Assembly (NCBI RefSeq): GCF_014650075.1 | Contig: NZ_BMUG01000002.1 | Location: 744,001-808,000, forward strand | Source: Streptomyces microflavus | GTDB lineage: Bacteria; Actinomycetota; Actinomycetes; Streptomycetales; Streptomycetaceae | DNA: 64,000 nucleotides | Direction of reading: 5' to 3' | Part shown: piece by piece, positions 51,084 through 61,032 of the stretch | How positions within the stretch are numbered: position 1 is the stretch's first letter | Layout: every line of letters begins with the position of its first letter | The notes under the pieces: generated by a model | Database searches by the model: none | Seen by the model: only the letters and a program-made list of their open reading frames with translations | Told to the model about the DNA's origin: nothing | Position numbers and translations under genes: made by a program

Positions 51084-51330
51084 TTTCTTAAGAAAGGGAA
51101 GGCTGCGTCACCCACGTCACCACGGGGCCCGAAACAGCCCCTGAGCTGCGGCGATTCGGGTGACGCAGGACGGCTTCGGCTGCGTCACCCCGCGTCACCT
51201 GCGTCATCCCGCGTCACTCCATGACGCATGCCTGCGTCACCAATGACGCACCCGCAACCCTCTGCGTCACCACGTCACCGCAGGTCAGCGGCCATGAGTG
51301 ACGCGGATGACGTGGTGACGCAGAAATCGC
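51084..51330. repeat. Iteron array with AT-rich start, candidate origin of element III
   Basis: At least a dozen TGCGTCA/TGACGCA units in both orientations over 51103-51322. The left edge has an unusual AT-rich palindrome, TTTCTTAAGAAA (51084-51095), in otherwise GC-rich DNA, a possible unwinding site. CGCAGGTCAGCGGCC (51279-51293) is identical to the motif in the element II array. Confidence 0.75.
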
Positions 51331-51376
51331 AGCCTCGGACACATTCGCCAGTACCTCATCGCCAAGGAGCGAGTCC

Positions 51377-51604
51377 GTGCCTCACCTCCATGCAGTCGCA
51401 TCCCGCGCGACAGATGACCCGACCCTGATCCTGCTCACCGTCGAAGAAGCAGCCCGCCGCCTCCGCGTCGGCCGAACCACCTGCTTCGCCCTCATCCGCT
51501 CCGGGGCCCTGGAGTCGCTGACGATCGGCACCCTCCGCCGCGTCCCCGCCGACGCGCCGGCCGCGTACCTCGCCCGCCGGCGCGCCGAGCAGCACACCGC
51601 CTGA
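51377..51604 (+). CDS. xis: Excisionase, AlpA/MerR-like HTH
   Basis: 75 residues from GTG 51377, with AAGGAG upstream. HTH LLTVEEAARRLRVGRTTCFALIRSGALESLTIG and wing LRRVPADAPAAYLARRRAEQ; over 80% identical by eye to the element II protein. Given nearly identical Xis but different presumed arm sites, Xis may act on both elements. Confidence 0.9.
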   Translation: MPHLHAVASRATDDPTLILLTVEEAARRLRVGRTTCFALIRSGALESLTIGTLRRVPADAPAAYLARRRAEQHTA

Positions 51605-51617
51605 ACCACCCCGCACA

Positions 51618-51651
51618 CACGGGACGCCACCTCACCCGGTGGCGTCCCGTG
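51618..51651 (+). terminator. Conserved hairpin between xis and int
   Basis: CACGGGACGCCACC with its exact complement and a 6-base loop. Same stem as 34364-34398. Confidence 0.65.
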
Positions 51652-51680
51652 CTCACACCTGAACTCGAAGGAGTCCGCCA

Positions 51681-52958
51681 GTGGCGGAGAAGAAGCGCAC
51701 GCGCCGAGCGAACGGCGAAACAGCCGTCTACTTCGGCAAGGACGGCCGTTGGCACGCCCGGGTGCCGATGGGATACAAGGACAACGGCGAGCCCTACCGC
51801 AGGCACATCACGCGCCCCGACGAAGGCGCGCTAAAGGCCGAGGTGCAACGACTTGAGAAGCAGCGCGACCAGGGAACTGCACAGCAGCCCGGCAAGCTGT
51901 GGACAGTCGAGAAGTGGCTGTGGCACTGGGTCGAGAACATCGCCAAGGACGTCGTCAGCGAGAACACCTATGACGGGTACGAGGTCGCGGTTCGCGTGCA
52001 CCTCGTACCTGGCATCGGCAAACACCGCGTCGACCGCCTGGAGCCGGAACACCTGGAGAGCCTTTACCGCCGGATGCAGAAGAACGGCAGTAAGGCAGCC
52101 ACTGCCCACCAGGCACACCGGACCGCCCGTACTGCCTTCGGTGAGGCGGTCCGCCGTGGCCACGCCGCGAAGAACGCCGCCGCTCTGGCCAAGCCGCCAC
52201 GGGTGGAGGAGCCGGAGGAGGAGATCGAGCCCTACTCGGTCGAAGAGGTACAGAGTCTGCTGATCGAGGTGAACAAGCGACGCAACAGCGCCCGTTGGAT
52301 GTTGGCGTTGGCGCTCGGCCTTCGGCAGGGGGAGACGCTGGGGCTGCGCTGGGTCGATGTGGACCTGGACCACGAGTACCTGAAGCTTCGCCGGAACCGG
52401 CTGCGCCCTAAGTACGAGCACGGGTGCAAGGAGGCAGCCCCCTGCGGCCGGAAAGCCGGGTACTGCCCGGACCGTAAGCAGGTGCGGCGCGAGACGAAGA
52501 ACACCAAGTCGCGCGCCGGCCGTCGTGCGGTGCCCCTGCCGGGCCCTCTGGTCGTGATGCTGCGCAAACACAAGGAGGTCCAGGCGCGGGAGCGCAAGAC
52601 CGCCGGCAACCTGTGGACCGAGTCGGACTACGTGTTCACGAAGCCGCTCGGCGGGCCGCTCAGCCCGAACACCGACTACCACGACTGGAAGAGGCTGCTG
52701 GAGGACGCCCGGGTACGTGACGCGCGGCTGCATGACGCCCGTCACACCGCTGCCACCGTCCTCATGCTGCTGGGCATCCCGGACCGTGTGATCGACCAGA
52801 TCATGGGCTGGGAGGCAGGCACGTCCTCGCGGATGCGTGCCCGGTACCTGCACGTGCCCGATGCCATGCTGAAGGAGGTGGCGCAGAAGATCGCGGACGC
52901 CATCTGGGGGCCCGCACCGAACGCCCCTATGGACAAAGACCAGAACAACGAAGGCTGA
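51681..52958 (+). CDS. int: Tyrosine site-specific integrase of element III
   Basis: 425 residues from GTG 51681, with AAGGAG upstream. Same architecture as the element II integrase and clearly homologous throughout: arm-binding start (ETAVYFGKDGRWHARVPMG), core-binding domain, then LGLRQGETLGL (Arg), HDARH, MGWEAGTS and RYLHV (Tyr nucleophile). The last residues (MDKDQNNEG) differ completely from the Thr/Glu tail of element II because they are encoded by a different arm-site repeat. It faces the intact tRNA-Ser 65 bp away. Confidence 0.95.
   Translation: MAEKKRTRRANGETAVYFGKDGRWHARVPMGYKDNGEPYRRHITRPDEGALKAEVQRLEKQRDQGTAQQPGKLWTVEKWLWHWVENIAKDVVSENTYDGYEVAVRVHLVPGIGKHRVDRLEPEHLESLYRRMQKNGSKAATAHQAHRTARTAFGEAVRRGHAAKNAAALAKPPRVEEPEEEIEPYSVEEVQSLLIEVNKRRNSARWMLALALGLRQGETLGLRWVDVDLDHEYLKLRRNRLRPKYEHGCKEAAPCGRKAGYCPDRKQVRRETKNTKSRAGRRAVPLPGPLVVMLRKHKEVQARERKTAGNLWTESDYVFTKPLGGPLSPNTDYHDWKRLLEDARVRDARLHDARHTAATVLMLLGIPDRVIDQIMGWEAGTSSRMRARYLHVPDAMLKEVAQKIADAIWGPAPNAPMDKDQNNEG
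52927..52954 (+). other. Right presumed integrase arm site of element III
   Basis: TGGACAAAGA, C, CAG, A, ACAACGA, matching the left-end copy at 36010 in 20 of 22 positions. It is inside the last codons of int. Confidence 0.7.
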
Positions 52959-52967
52959 GACAACGCC

Positions 52968-52999
52968 GAAGGGCCCCACCGCGAACGGTGGGGCCCTTC
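52968..52999. terminator. Terminal hairpin of element III, present tRNA-Ser terminator
   Basis: GAAGGGCCCCACC pairs exactly with GGTGGGGCCCTTC across a 6-base loop. It lies between int (plus) and tRNA-Ser (minus) and can end both transcripts. Confidence 0.8.
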
Positions 53000-53000
53000 A

Positions 53001-53078
53001 ACGTATTGCCCGGTGAGAGCAATGGCGGAGGATACGAGATTCGAACTCGTGAGGGGTTGCCCCCAACACGCTTTCCAA
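53001..53078 (-). other. attR: att copy 4 inside the functional tRNA-Ser
   Basis: The 78-bp core that recurs at the other three junctions. Here it continues into the tRNA 5' half. The presumed overlap TTTCCAA (53072-53078) is the anticodon loop. Confidence 0.88.
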
Positions 53079-53110
53079 GCGTGCGCCCTAGGCCACTAGG
53101 CGAATCCTCC
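53023..53110 (-). tRNA. tRNA-Ser(GGA)
   Basis: An 85-base body plus encoded CCA (53023-53025). Acceptor stem GGAGGAT/ATCCTCC, G discriminator, anticodon stem CACGC/GCGTG around TTGGAAA (anticodon GGA), long variable arm (class II) and T-loop GTTCGAATC. Reads UCC and UCU codons and is therefore probably essential. It is the integration target of all three elements, and its 3' half is currently supplied by element III. Confidence 0.96.
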
Positions 53111-53257
53111 GCCGCAAACAATACAAGACGTTGGAGGGTGCTCGCGAACATGTTCCCGGAAGATCGTCCGGAGAGGCCCCGCAGGTCGTTCGGCGGGGCG
53201 GGTGGGTGGACGGGTGGGTGGACCTGAGGGGGTGGGGATCCGCTAAGGTAGGCGTCA

Positions 53258-53343
53258 GCCCCTCACGTGGCGCTATCTGACTGAACTCCCCCAGGGCCGG
53301 AAGGCAGCAAGGGTAGGTTGGCTCTGGCGGGTGCGTGGGGGCC
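53258..53343 (+). ncRNA. ffs: Small bacterial signal recognition particle RNA (4.5S type)
   Basis: The central hairpin has the universal SRP sequences CCAGGGCCGGAAGGCAGCAA (GGAA tetraloop and symmetric loops) and GGGTAGGTTGGCTCTGG. Ends GCCCCTCACG and CGTGGGGGC pair, closing a rod of about 86 bases. It binds Ffh to target nascent membrane proteins. The location just upstream of dnaX is typical of Streptomyces. Confidence 0.93.
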
Positions 53344-53485
53344 CTTTGCGTTCCGGGGCGGTGCGTTCCGGGACGGGTGGCTTGCGGGCTTACGGGGCTG
53401 TGTTCTGGCGCCCCGGCTGGGGCGGGGGGTCCCCGTGAGGGCCGTGTGGGGACGGTTGTCAGTCCGCCCCGATAACCTCGTAGAT

Positions 53486-55768
53486 GTGTCGTCCCTTGCG
53501 CTGTACCGCCGCTACCGCCCCGAGTCGTTCGCCGAGGTCATCGGTCAGGAGCATGTCACTGACCCGCTCCAGCAGGCCCTGCGGAACAACCGGGTCAATC
53601 ACGCGTACCTGTTCAGCGGGCCGCGCGGCTGTGGAAAGACGACCAGTGCGCGCATCCTCGCCCGCTGTCTGAACTGCGAGCAGGGGCCCACGCCGACTCC
53701 GTGCGGGGAGTGCCAGTCGTGCCAGGACCTCGCGCGCAACGGGCCGGGGTCCATCGATGTCATCGAGATCGACGCGGCTTCGCACGGTGGTGTGGACGAC
53801 GCCCGTGACCTGCGCGAGAAGGCGTTCTTCGGGCCCGCCTCCAGCCGCTACAAGATCTACATCATCGACGAGGCCCACATGGTCACCCCGGCGGGGTTCA
53901 ACGCCCTGCTGAAGGTGGTCGAGGAGCCGCCGGAGCACCTCAAGTTCATCTTCGCGACCACCGAGCCCGAGAAGGTCATCGGGACGATCCGGTCGCGTAC
54001 GCACCACTATCCGTTCCGGCTCGTTCCTCCTGGGACCCTGCGCAGCTATCTCGCCGATGTCTGTGGGCGGGAGAACAGCCCGGTCGAGGACGGTGTCCTG
54101 CCGCTCGTCGTGCGGGCCGGGGCCGGGTCCGTGCGTGACTCCATGTCCGTCATGGACCAGCTGCTGGCCGGTGCGGCCGACGACGGTGTGACGTATGCCA
54201 TGGCGACCTCCCTCCTCGGGTACACGGACTCCTCGCTGCTCGACTCGGTCATCGACGCCTTCGCCGCCGGTGACGGGGCCGCCGCCTTCGAGGTCGTGGA
54301 CCGGGTCATCGAGGGCGGCAACGATCCCCGTCGGTTCGTGGCCGATCTCCTGGAGCGGCTGCGCGACCTGGTGATCCTCGCCGCCGTGCCCGACGCGGGG
54401 GAGAAGGGGCTCATCGACGCCCCCGCCGATGTCGTCGAGCGGATGCAGGCCCAGGCCTCCGTCTTCGGTGCCGCCGAGCTCAGCCGCGCCGCCGACCTGG
54501 TCAACGACGGGCTCACCGAGATGCGCGGCGCCACCTCGCCGCGCCTCCAGGTGGAGCTGATCTGCGCCCGGGTCCTGCTCCCCGCCGCGTTCGACGACGA
54601 GCGGTCGATGCAGGCCCGGCTCGACCGGCTGGAGCGTGGTGCGTCCGCCGCCGCTGCCGCCTCGTTCGCGGCGCCGCCCGCCGCCGCTGTTCCGATGGGG
54701 TACGTTCCCGGGCCCGAGGCCCACGCCCCGCAGGCCCACGTGCCCCAGGCCGCCCCCGCGGCCCCCGCTGGTCCGGACTCCGCCCGTGCCGCCGTACGGG
54801 GCGAGGCGCCGGCCCCCGCGGCCGCCGCCTATGCGCCGCCCGCCGCCCCGGCCCCCCAGGCCCCGGCCGAGCCCGCCGCCGCCCCCCAGCCCCCCGTCGA
54901 GGACCCCGGCCCCGGGCAGCGGCCCGGGTCCTGGCCCACCGCGGCCGGCGGCGAGCAGGCCCGGCGCCCCGGCGGCTGGCCCACCGCGTCCGCCCCCGGC
55001 AGCGGCCCCGCCACCCCGCCCCCCGCCGCACCCGCACCCTCACCGGCACCGAGCTACTCCGCCCCGGCGGCCCCCTCCGCACCGGCCGCCCCGGCGGCGG
55101 GCGGTCAGGGCATGGCCCAGGGCGCCGGCCAGGTCCGGAGCATGTGGCCCGACATCCTGGAGGCGGTGAAGAACAAGCGCCGCTTCACCTGGATCCTGCT
55201 CAGCCAGAACGCCCAGGTGACCGGGTTCGACGGGACCACGCTCCAGATCGGCTTCATCAACGCGGGCGCCCGCGACAACTTCGCCAGCAGCGGCAGCGAG
55301 GAAGTCCTCAAGCAGGCCCTCGCCGAGCGGTTCAACGCCCAGTGGAGGGTCGAAGCGGTCGTCGACGCCTCCGGCGGCGGTGCGGTGCCCCCGGCCCCCG
55401 GCGGCGGACGCCCCCCGGCCCCGCAGTACCAGCCCGCCCCGACGCCCTCACCCAGCACCCCGACCCCGACGGCGTACGAGGGCAACCCGGCGCACGCCCC
55501 CCAGCAGCACACGCAGCAGCAGCCCCATCAGTCCCACCAGCCCCCGTCCTCCTCCTCCGCGCCGCAGCAGGGCCGGGGCGCGGCCCCGCCCGCCCCCGAG
55601 CCCTCCCACGGCGGTTACGCCTCGGAGCCGCCCCGCTCCGTGGCCCCCGAGGACGACACCGCGGAGGCCGACGATCCGGATCTCGTCGACTCCGCCCTCT
55701 CCGGCCACGAGCTGATCGTCCGCGAGCTGGGCGCCACCGTGGTGGAGGAGTTCAACAACGAGCAGTGA
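53486..55768 (+). CDS. dnaX: DNA polymerase III subunits gamma and tau
   Basis: 760 residues from GTG 53486. The AAA+ clamp-loader domain is highly conserved: [18 protein letters not shown], Walker [12 protein letters not shown], the zinc module ([19 protein letters not shown]), Walker [10 protein letters not shown] and the SRC-like [10 protein letters not shown]. Residues from about 390 are a long Pro/Ala linker (common in actinobacteria), and near 550-640 a tau-type domain ([20 protein letters not shown]). Loads the sliding clamp and links polymerase to helicase. No programmed frameshift signal was noticed. A longer in-frame start upstream would overlap the SRP RNA and is rejected. Confidence 0.97.
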   Translation: MSSLALYRRYRPESFAEVIGQEHVTDPLQQALRNNRVNHAYLFSGPRGCGKTTSARILARCLNCEQGPTPTPCGECQSCQDLARNGPGSIDVIEIDAASHGGVDDARDLREKAFFGPASSRYKIYIIDEAHMVTPAGFNALLKVVEEPPEHLKFIFATTEPEKVIGTIRSRTHHYPFRLVPPGTLRSYLADVCGRENSPVEDGVLPLVVRAGAGSVRDSMSVMDQLLAGAADDGVTYAMATSLLGYTDSSLLDSVIDAFAAGDGAAAFEVVDRVIEGGNDPRRFVADLLERLRDLVILAAVPDAGEKGLIDAPADVVERMQAQASVFGAAELSRAADLVNDGLTEMRGATSPRLQVELICARVLLPAAFDDERSMQARLDRLERGASAAAAASFAAPPAAAVPMGYVPGPEAHAPQAHVPQAAPAAPAGPDSARAAVRGEAPAPAAAAYAPPAAPAPQAPAEPAAAPQPPVEDPGPGQRPGSWPTAAGGEQARRPGGWPTASAPGSGPATPPPAAPAPSPAPSYSAPAAPSAPAAPAAGGQGMAQGAGQVRSMWPDILEAVKNKRRFTWILLSQNAQVTGFDGTTLQIGFINAGARDNFASSGSEEVLKQALAERFNAQWRVEAVVDASGGGAVPPAPGGGRPPAPQYQPAPTPSPSTPTPTAYEGNPAHAPQQHTQQQPHQSHQPPSSSSAPQQGRGAAPPAPEPSHGGYASEPPRSVAPEDDTAEADDPDLVDSALSGHELIVRELGATVVEEFNNEQ

Positions 55769-55893
55769 GCCCCGCCGACGAGCCACAGCCCCCGGGCGGG
55801 CGGACCGGTCGCCCCCGGACCGGCGGGTCGTATCGCCGTCCACGGACCGGCGGCCGTCCGGGCCCACCGCCCTCGGCGGCTAGGCTGCACCCC

Positions 55894-57144
<1,251 letters not shown>

Positions 57145-57574
57145 TCCCGCCGACGGCCGTTTCCCACCCCGGTTCGCACCTCGGTCTCCATCCCGGTTCG
57201 CACCTCGGTCTCCACCCCGGCCCCTCCCGCCTGCCCCCGCACGCCACCGGCGTACGCGGGGCAGGCGCGAGGGGCTGTCCCATGCAGCAGGCAGGGGGCA
57301 GGCATCAAGCCGCCATGGGGCAGTCAAGGGGGCAGGCCCGCGTACGCCGGTGGCGGCCCGCCGCCCATACGGACGCGGACACGTCAGCAGCTTTACCCAA
57401 AGCCATTCCATCGGGTGACGACTGGGCCAGACGGATGACGCCCGCCGGGGCCCCAACTAGGGTGCGGCGCAAGCGTTCCGGCACTTGGCCCACCGGCATT
57501 GCGATGTCGGTGGCTGGTGCCACAGTGGGGGAGTGAGCAACACCGTCGCGGGGCAGAGGGGGTGACATCCGGCC
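57145..57574. other. Intergenic: terminator and short tandem repeat
   Basis: A 24-bp unit (CGGTTCGCACCTCGGTCTCC core) is repeated twice at 57168-57215. A long hairpin (CGCCTGCCCCCGCACGCC with a near-exact complement) at 57228-57267 probably terminates purD. A short plus-strand ORF at 57282-57536 has no convincing support. Confidence 0.6.
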
Positions 57575-59239
57575 GTGTCCGGTATCGACGTGGGTGAGGA
57601 GCTGGGTGCGCGGGCCGCACAGGCCCGGGCGCTCGCCCTGCTGCGGATCCGCAGCAGGGCACTGGCCGTGGTGATCACGCCCGCGGCCGTGGCCGTCGTG
57701 CTGTTCGCCGCGGGCGCCCAAGGGCATCTCGGCGGAGCCTTCTGGGACGGCGTGCGCTGGGCGGTGGCCGCTGTCGCCGTCGTGGTGCTGCTGGTGGCCG
57801 CCGCGGTCGCGGTGTCCGTCGCGCGGGCGCGGCCCGCAGTGAGCCCGACCGTCCCCGTGGCGGAGGAAGGGGCCCCCGACCTCTACCGGCTGGTCCGGGA
57901 CCTGGCTGACCGGCTCGGCGTCCCCGCGCCCTCGGCCATAGCGCTGACCCCGGACTGCGACAGCTGGCTGGAGGACCGTACGCACCGCGCCCACCGTGCC
58001 CACCGGGGAGGAGCCGGGCGGGAGGCCAAGGAGACGGCCCCCGTCCTGGTGATCGGTTCGCCGTTCCTGTGGTGGATGCGGGTCGCCGAGCTCCGCGCTG
58101 TTCTCGCCCCGGTCGTGGCGGGCACCGACTCGTCCGCGCACCCCGACATAGCCGCCGCCCGGCGCTTCGTCCGCGGTCTGGACGCTGCGGTGGCCGACGG
58201 CGCCGCCCCGGGCCGGGGCGCGCTGCGCGGGGCACCGGTCACCTTCGCCGGCTGGGTCGCCCGGCTGCTGCTGCGCGCCTGCCGGGAGCATGCCGCCGAG
58301 ATGGAGCGGTGCGTGGCGGCCACGGCCTCGATGCGCGCCCAGGGCGTCGACTACGCGCTCCGCATCGCCGCCCAGGAGCAGGTCGGCCTCGCCTACGCGG
58401 GCTGGGACCGGCTGCTGACCCGGGTCGCGCTGCCCGCCTGGCGGATGGGCCGCTGGCCCTCCCGGCTGGACGCCGGAGTGGTCTCCGCCCTCACCGAGCT
58501 CTCCCGCCGCGACCGGCTGGCCGACGGCTTCACCTCGCGCCTCGGCGAGCGCCCCGCGTGCGACCTGCTCGAAGAGCCCGGCGTCGCCGACGAGGCCACC
58601 TCCCTGCTCGCCGCCCGCCTCTTCCACGGCGGCCCGGCGGAGAGCGGTCCGGACTGGGCGCCGGTGGACTGGCAGCAGTATCCGGAAGAGGTCGTGGACC
58701 GGAAGTGGCGTACGGAGGCGGCCCGGCTGCACCGGGTGCTCGACGCCATGGGCGTACCCCCGGCGTCCGCGGCCGATCCGGCGGTCCCCACCCTGGCCCG
58801 TGTCATGGAGCACCTGGCCGGTCCCGGCGGGCCCGGGGAGGAGCTCGCGGCGGGCATCGGCGCGGCGGTCGCCCGGGACGACGCCCGGACCCCCGCCCCC
58901 GGACCGGCCCAGCCGGCACCGGTCGGCGCCGGCCCCGACCCCCTGGACCTCTGGGGCCCCGACCCGCTCCCCCTCTTCCCGCTCCAGCCGCCGCGTACGG
59001 GCACGGAACTGCTCGCCGACCACGTCGCGGCCATGGTGTGCTGCGCGGCCGTGGACACGGCGGGCGCGGCCCCCGGCCTCGACTGGCTGGACGGCCCCGC
59101 CCTGCTCGTCGACGGCGAGCGCCGGGCGGACCTGGCGACGCCCGTCCTCAGCCTGGTCGAGGACGGCGACCCGGATCCGCTGCGGTCCTGGCTGGCCGAG
59201 GTGGGCGTCCGCTCCGACAAGCCCGTACGCCTGGTCTGA
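57575..59239 (+). CDS. Conserved Streptomyces membrane protein of unknown function
   Basis: 554 residues from GTG 57575. Two membrane segments (about 30-48 and 62-84) and a large cytoplasmic or surface domain with scattered His and Asp. The arrangement recalls membrane-bound M48-like peptidase relatives, but I do not see an intact HEXXH, so I make no enzymatic claim. Strong GC3 bias and length indicate a real gene. Its position between purD and the DMF-amidase-like gene is conserved, to my memory, in other Streptomyces. Confidence 0.7.
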   Translation: MSGIDVGEELGARAAQARALALLRIRSRALAVVITPAAVAVVLFAAGAQGHLGGAFWDGVRWAVAAVAVVVLLVAAAVAVSVARARPAVSPTVPVAEEGAPDLYRLVRDLADRLGVPAPSAIALTPDCDSWLEDRTHRAHRAHRGGAGREAKETAPVLVIGSPFLWWMRVAELRAVLAPVVAGTDSSAHPDIAAARRFVRGLDAAVADGAAPGRGALRGAPVTFAGWVARLLLRACREHAAEMERCVAATASMRAQGVDYALRIAAQEQVGLAYAGWDRLLTRVALPAWRMGRWPSRLDAGVVSALTELSRRDRLADGFTSRLGERPACDLLEEPGVADEATSLLAARLFHGGPAESGPDWAPVDWQQYPEEVVDRKWRTEAARLHRVLDAMGVPPASAADPAVPTLARVMEHLAGPGGPGEELAAGIGAAVARDDARTPAPGPAQPAPVGAGPDPLDLWGPDPLPLFPLQPPRTGTELLADHVAAMVCCAAVDTAGAAPGLDWLDGPALLVDGERRADLATPVLSLVEDGDPDPLRSWLAEVGVRSDKPVRLV

Positions 59240-59406
59240 AGACGGCAGAGGCCGGAAGCACAGGGAAGAGGCCGGAAGGAAAGGTTCCGTTCACGTCAAT
59301 TCGCGACGAAGGGTGACGGAGTGCGTGCGTTATGTGATGTGCTGGGGATCGGCGCTGACATCGTGCGCGCCGGAGTTGTCCGGGGGACCTGAGGGAGGGG
59401 CGCGGC

Positions 59407-60861
59407 ATGGGGGCGGAGCAGATTCGCCGGTGGGAGTCGGGCGCCCTCGCGCACGCGGTGAGCGACCCCTTCGGACAGGGCCCGCTGCCCTGGCTGCGCG
59501 GCAGCGAGAACTACTTCGACGACACCGGCCAGGTCGTCCCCTGGTACGCCGACCTCGGCCGGGGCACCGGCGGCGGCACCCGTACCGCCGACGACGTCCG
59601 CCGGCAGATCAAGGGCTTCGTCTCCCCCGGAGCGGCGGCCCCCGGCGAGGCCATCGACTTCCACATCACCGTGGACCCGCCCCAGCAGTTCTCCGTCGAC
59701 GTCTACCGGATCGGTCATTACGGCGGTGACGGCGCGGCCAAGATCACCACGAGCCCGCGCCTCTCCGGCATCGTCCAGCCGCCGCCGCTGGCCGCCGACC
59801 GGACCGTCTCCTGCCACCACTGGTGGATGTCCTGGCGGCTCCAGATCCCCAGCTACTGGTCGGTCGGCGCGTATGTGGCCGTCCTGACGACCGCCGACGG
59901 GTACCGCTCGCACATCCCGTTCACCGTCCGCCACGACCACCCCGCCGACCTGCTGCTCCTGCTCCCGGACATCACCTGGCAGGCGTACAACCTCTATCCG
60001 GAGGACGGCCGCACCGGCGCCAGCCTCTACCACGCGTGGGACGAGCGGGGGCGGCTGCTCGGTGAGGAGGACGCCGCCGTCACGATCTCCTTCGACCGCC
60101 CGTACGCCGGGGCGGGGCTGCCGCTGCACGTGGGGCACGCGTACGACTTCATCCGCTGGGCCGAGCGTTACGGCTACGACCTCGCCTACGCCGACGCCCG
60201 CGACCTGCACGCGGGCCGTATCGACCCCAGTCGCTACCGGGGCCTGGTCTTCCCCGGCCACGACGAGTACTGGTCGACGCCCATGCGCCGGGCCGCCGAG
60301 CGCGCCCGCGACTCCGGCACCTCGCTCGTCTTCCTCTCCGCCAACACCATGTACTGGCAGGTGGGCCTCGCCCCCTCCGCCTCCGGTGTCGCCGGCCGGC
60401 TGATGACCTGCCGCAAGCGCCGGGGGCCGGGGAAGTCCGCGCTGTGGCGCGAGGTGGACCGGCCCGAGCAGCAGCTCCTGGGCATCCAGTACGCGGGCCG
60501 GGTGCCCGAGCCCAGCCCGCTGGTCGTGCGCAACGCCGAGCACTGGCTCTGGGACTCCACGGGAGCGGCCGACGGCGACGAGATCGCGGGCCTGGTCGCC
60601 GGTGAGGCCGACCGCTACTTCCCCCGTACGAGCCTGCCCGAGCACGACAACCGGATCCTGCTCGCCCACTCCCCGTACCAGGACTCCGAGGGCGCCACCC
60701 GCCACCAGGAGACCTCGCTCTACCAGGCCCCCTCCGGCGCGCTCGTCTTCGCCTCCGGCACCTTCGCCTGGTCCCCGGCCCTGGACCGCCCCGGCCACAC
60801 CGACCCCCGGATCCAGCGGGCGACGGCCAACCTCCTCGACCGGATCTGCAAGCGGGACTGA
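59407..60861 (+). CDS. N,N-dimethylformamidase large-subunit-like protein
   Basis: 484 residues, with GAGGGG upstream of ATG 59407. It matches the dimethylformamidase beta-subunit-like family: SENYFDDTGQVVPWYADL, VDVYRIGHYGGDGA, LPDITWQAYNLYPEDG, and GLVFPGHDEYWSTPMRRA. True DMFases hydrolyse DMF with a small partner subunit, which is absent here, so the physiological role is probably different. No signal peptide evident. It precedes purC but has its own ribosome site. Confidence 0.85.
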   Translation: MGAEQIRRWESGALAHAVSDPFGQGPLPWLRGSENYFDDTGQVVPWYADLGRGTGGGTRTADDVRRQIKGFVSPGAAAPGEAIDFHITVDPPQQFSVDVYRIGHYGGDGAAKITTSPRLSGIVQPPPLAADRTVSCHHWWMSWRLQIPSYWSVGAYVAVLTTADGYRSHIPFTVRHDHPADLLLLLPDITWQAYNLYPEDGRTGASLYHAWDERGRLLGEEDAAVTISFDRPYAGAGLPLHVGHAYDFIRWAERYGYDLAYADARDLHAGRIDPSRYRGLVFPGHDEYWSTPMRRAAERARDSGTSLVFLSANTMYWQVGLAPSASGVAGRLMTCRKRRGPGKSALWREVDRPEQQLLGIQYAGRVPEPSPLVVRNAEHWLWDSTGAADGDEIAGLVAGEADRYFPRTSLPEHDNRILLAHSPYQDSEGATRHQETSLYQAPSGALVFASGTFAWSPALDRPGHTDPRIQRATANLLDRICKRD

Positions 60862-60950
60862 CCGGATCCGCGGGCCGGACTGAACGGATCCGCAGGCAGG
60901 ACCGACCGGAGCTGCAGTCCGGACTGCACGGATCCGCGAGGGCGACTGGC
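60853..60950. repeat. Degenerate 22-bp tandem repeat upstream of purC
   Basis: Four to five units of the form GGACTG-ACGGATCCGC-GGCC with a 22-bp period, starting at the last codons of the previous gene. Contains repeated CGGATCCG palindromes. Confidence 0.6.
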
Positions 60951-61032
60951 CGCGACCGGGCCCCGCGCGCGCTCCGCCCTCTCCGTACGGGACAATCGGA
61001 ACCGCTCCTGGATCAATCTACGCGGAGGCACC

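Larger units (their letters stand above)
35906..53078. mobile_element. Element III: complete AICE
   Basis: About 17.2 kb between att copies 3 and 4, with the same plan as element II: left-end cargo (ScoMcrA-like nuclease, SF1 helicase with partner), HTH/PP2C pair, leader RNA, transfer cascade, TraB, clt candidate, Prim-Pol and ATPase, iterons, xis and int. Being next to the intact tRNA, it supplies that gene's present 3' half and terminator. Confidence 0.92.

Noticed and set aside
53318..53485. Upstream extension of dnaX
   Set aside because: The frame is open but overlaps the SRP RNA; conserved sequence begins at [12 protein letters not shown] (53486).
57282..57536. Small plus-strand ORF after purD
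   Set aside because: No ribosome site, composition like shadow sequence, and it overlaps a region of repeats and hairpins.
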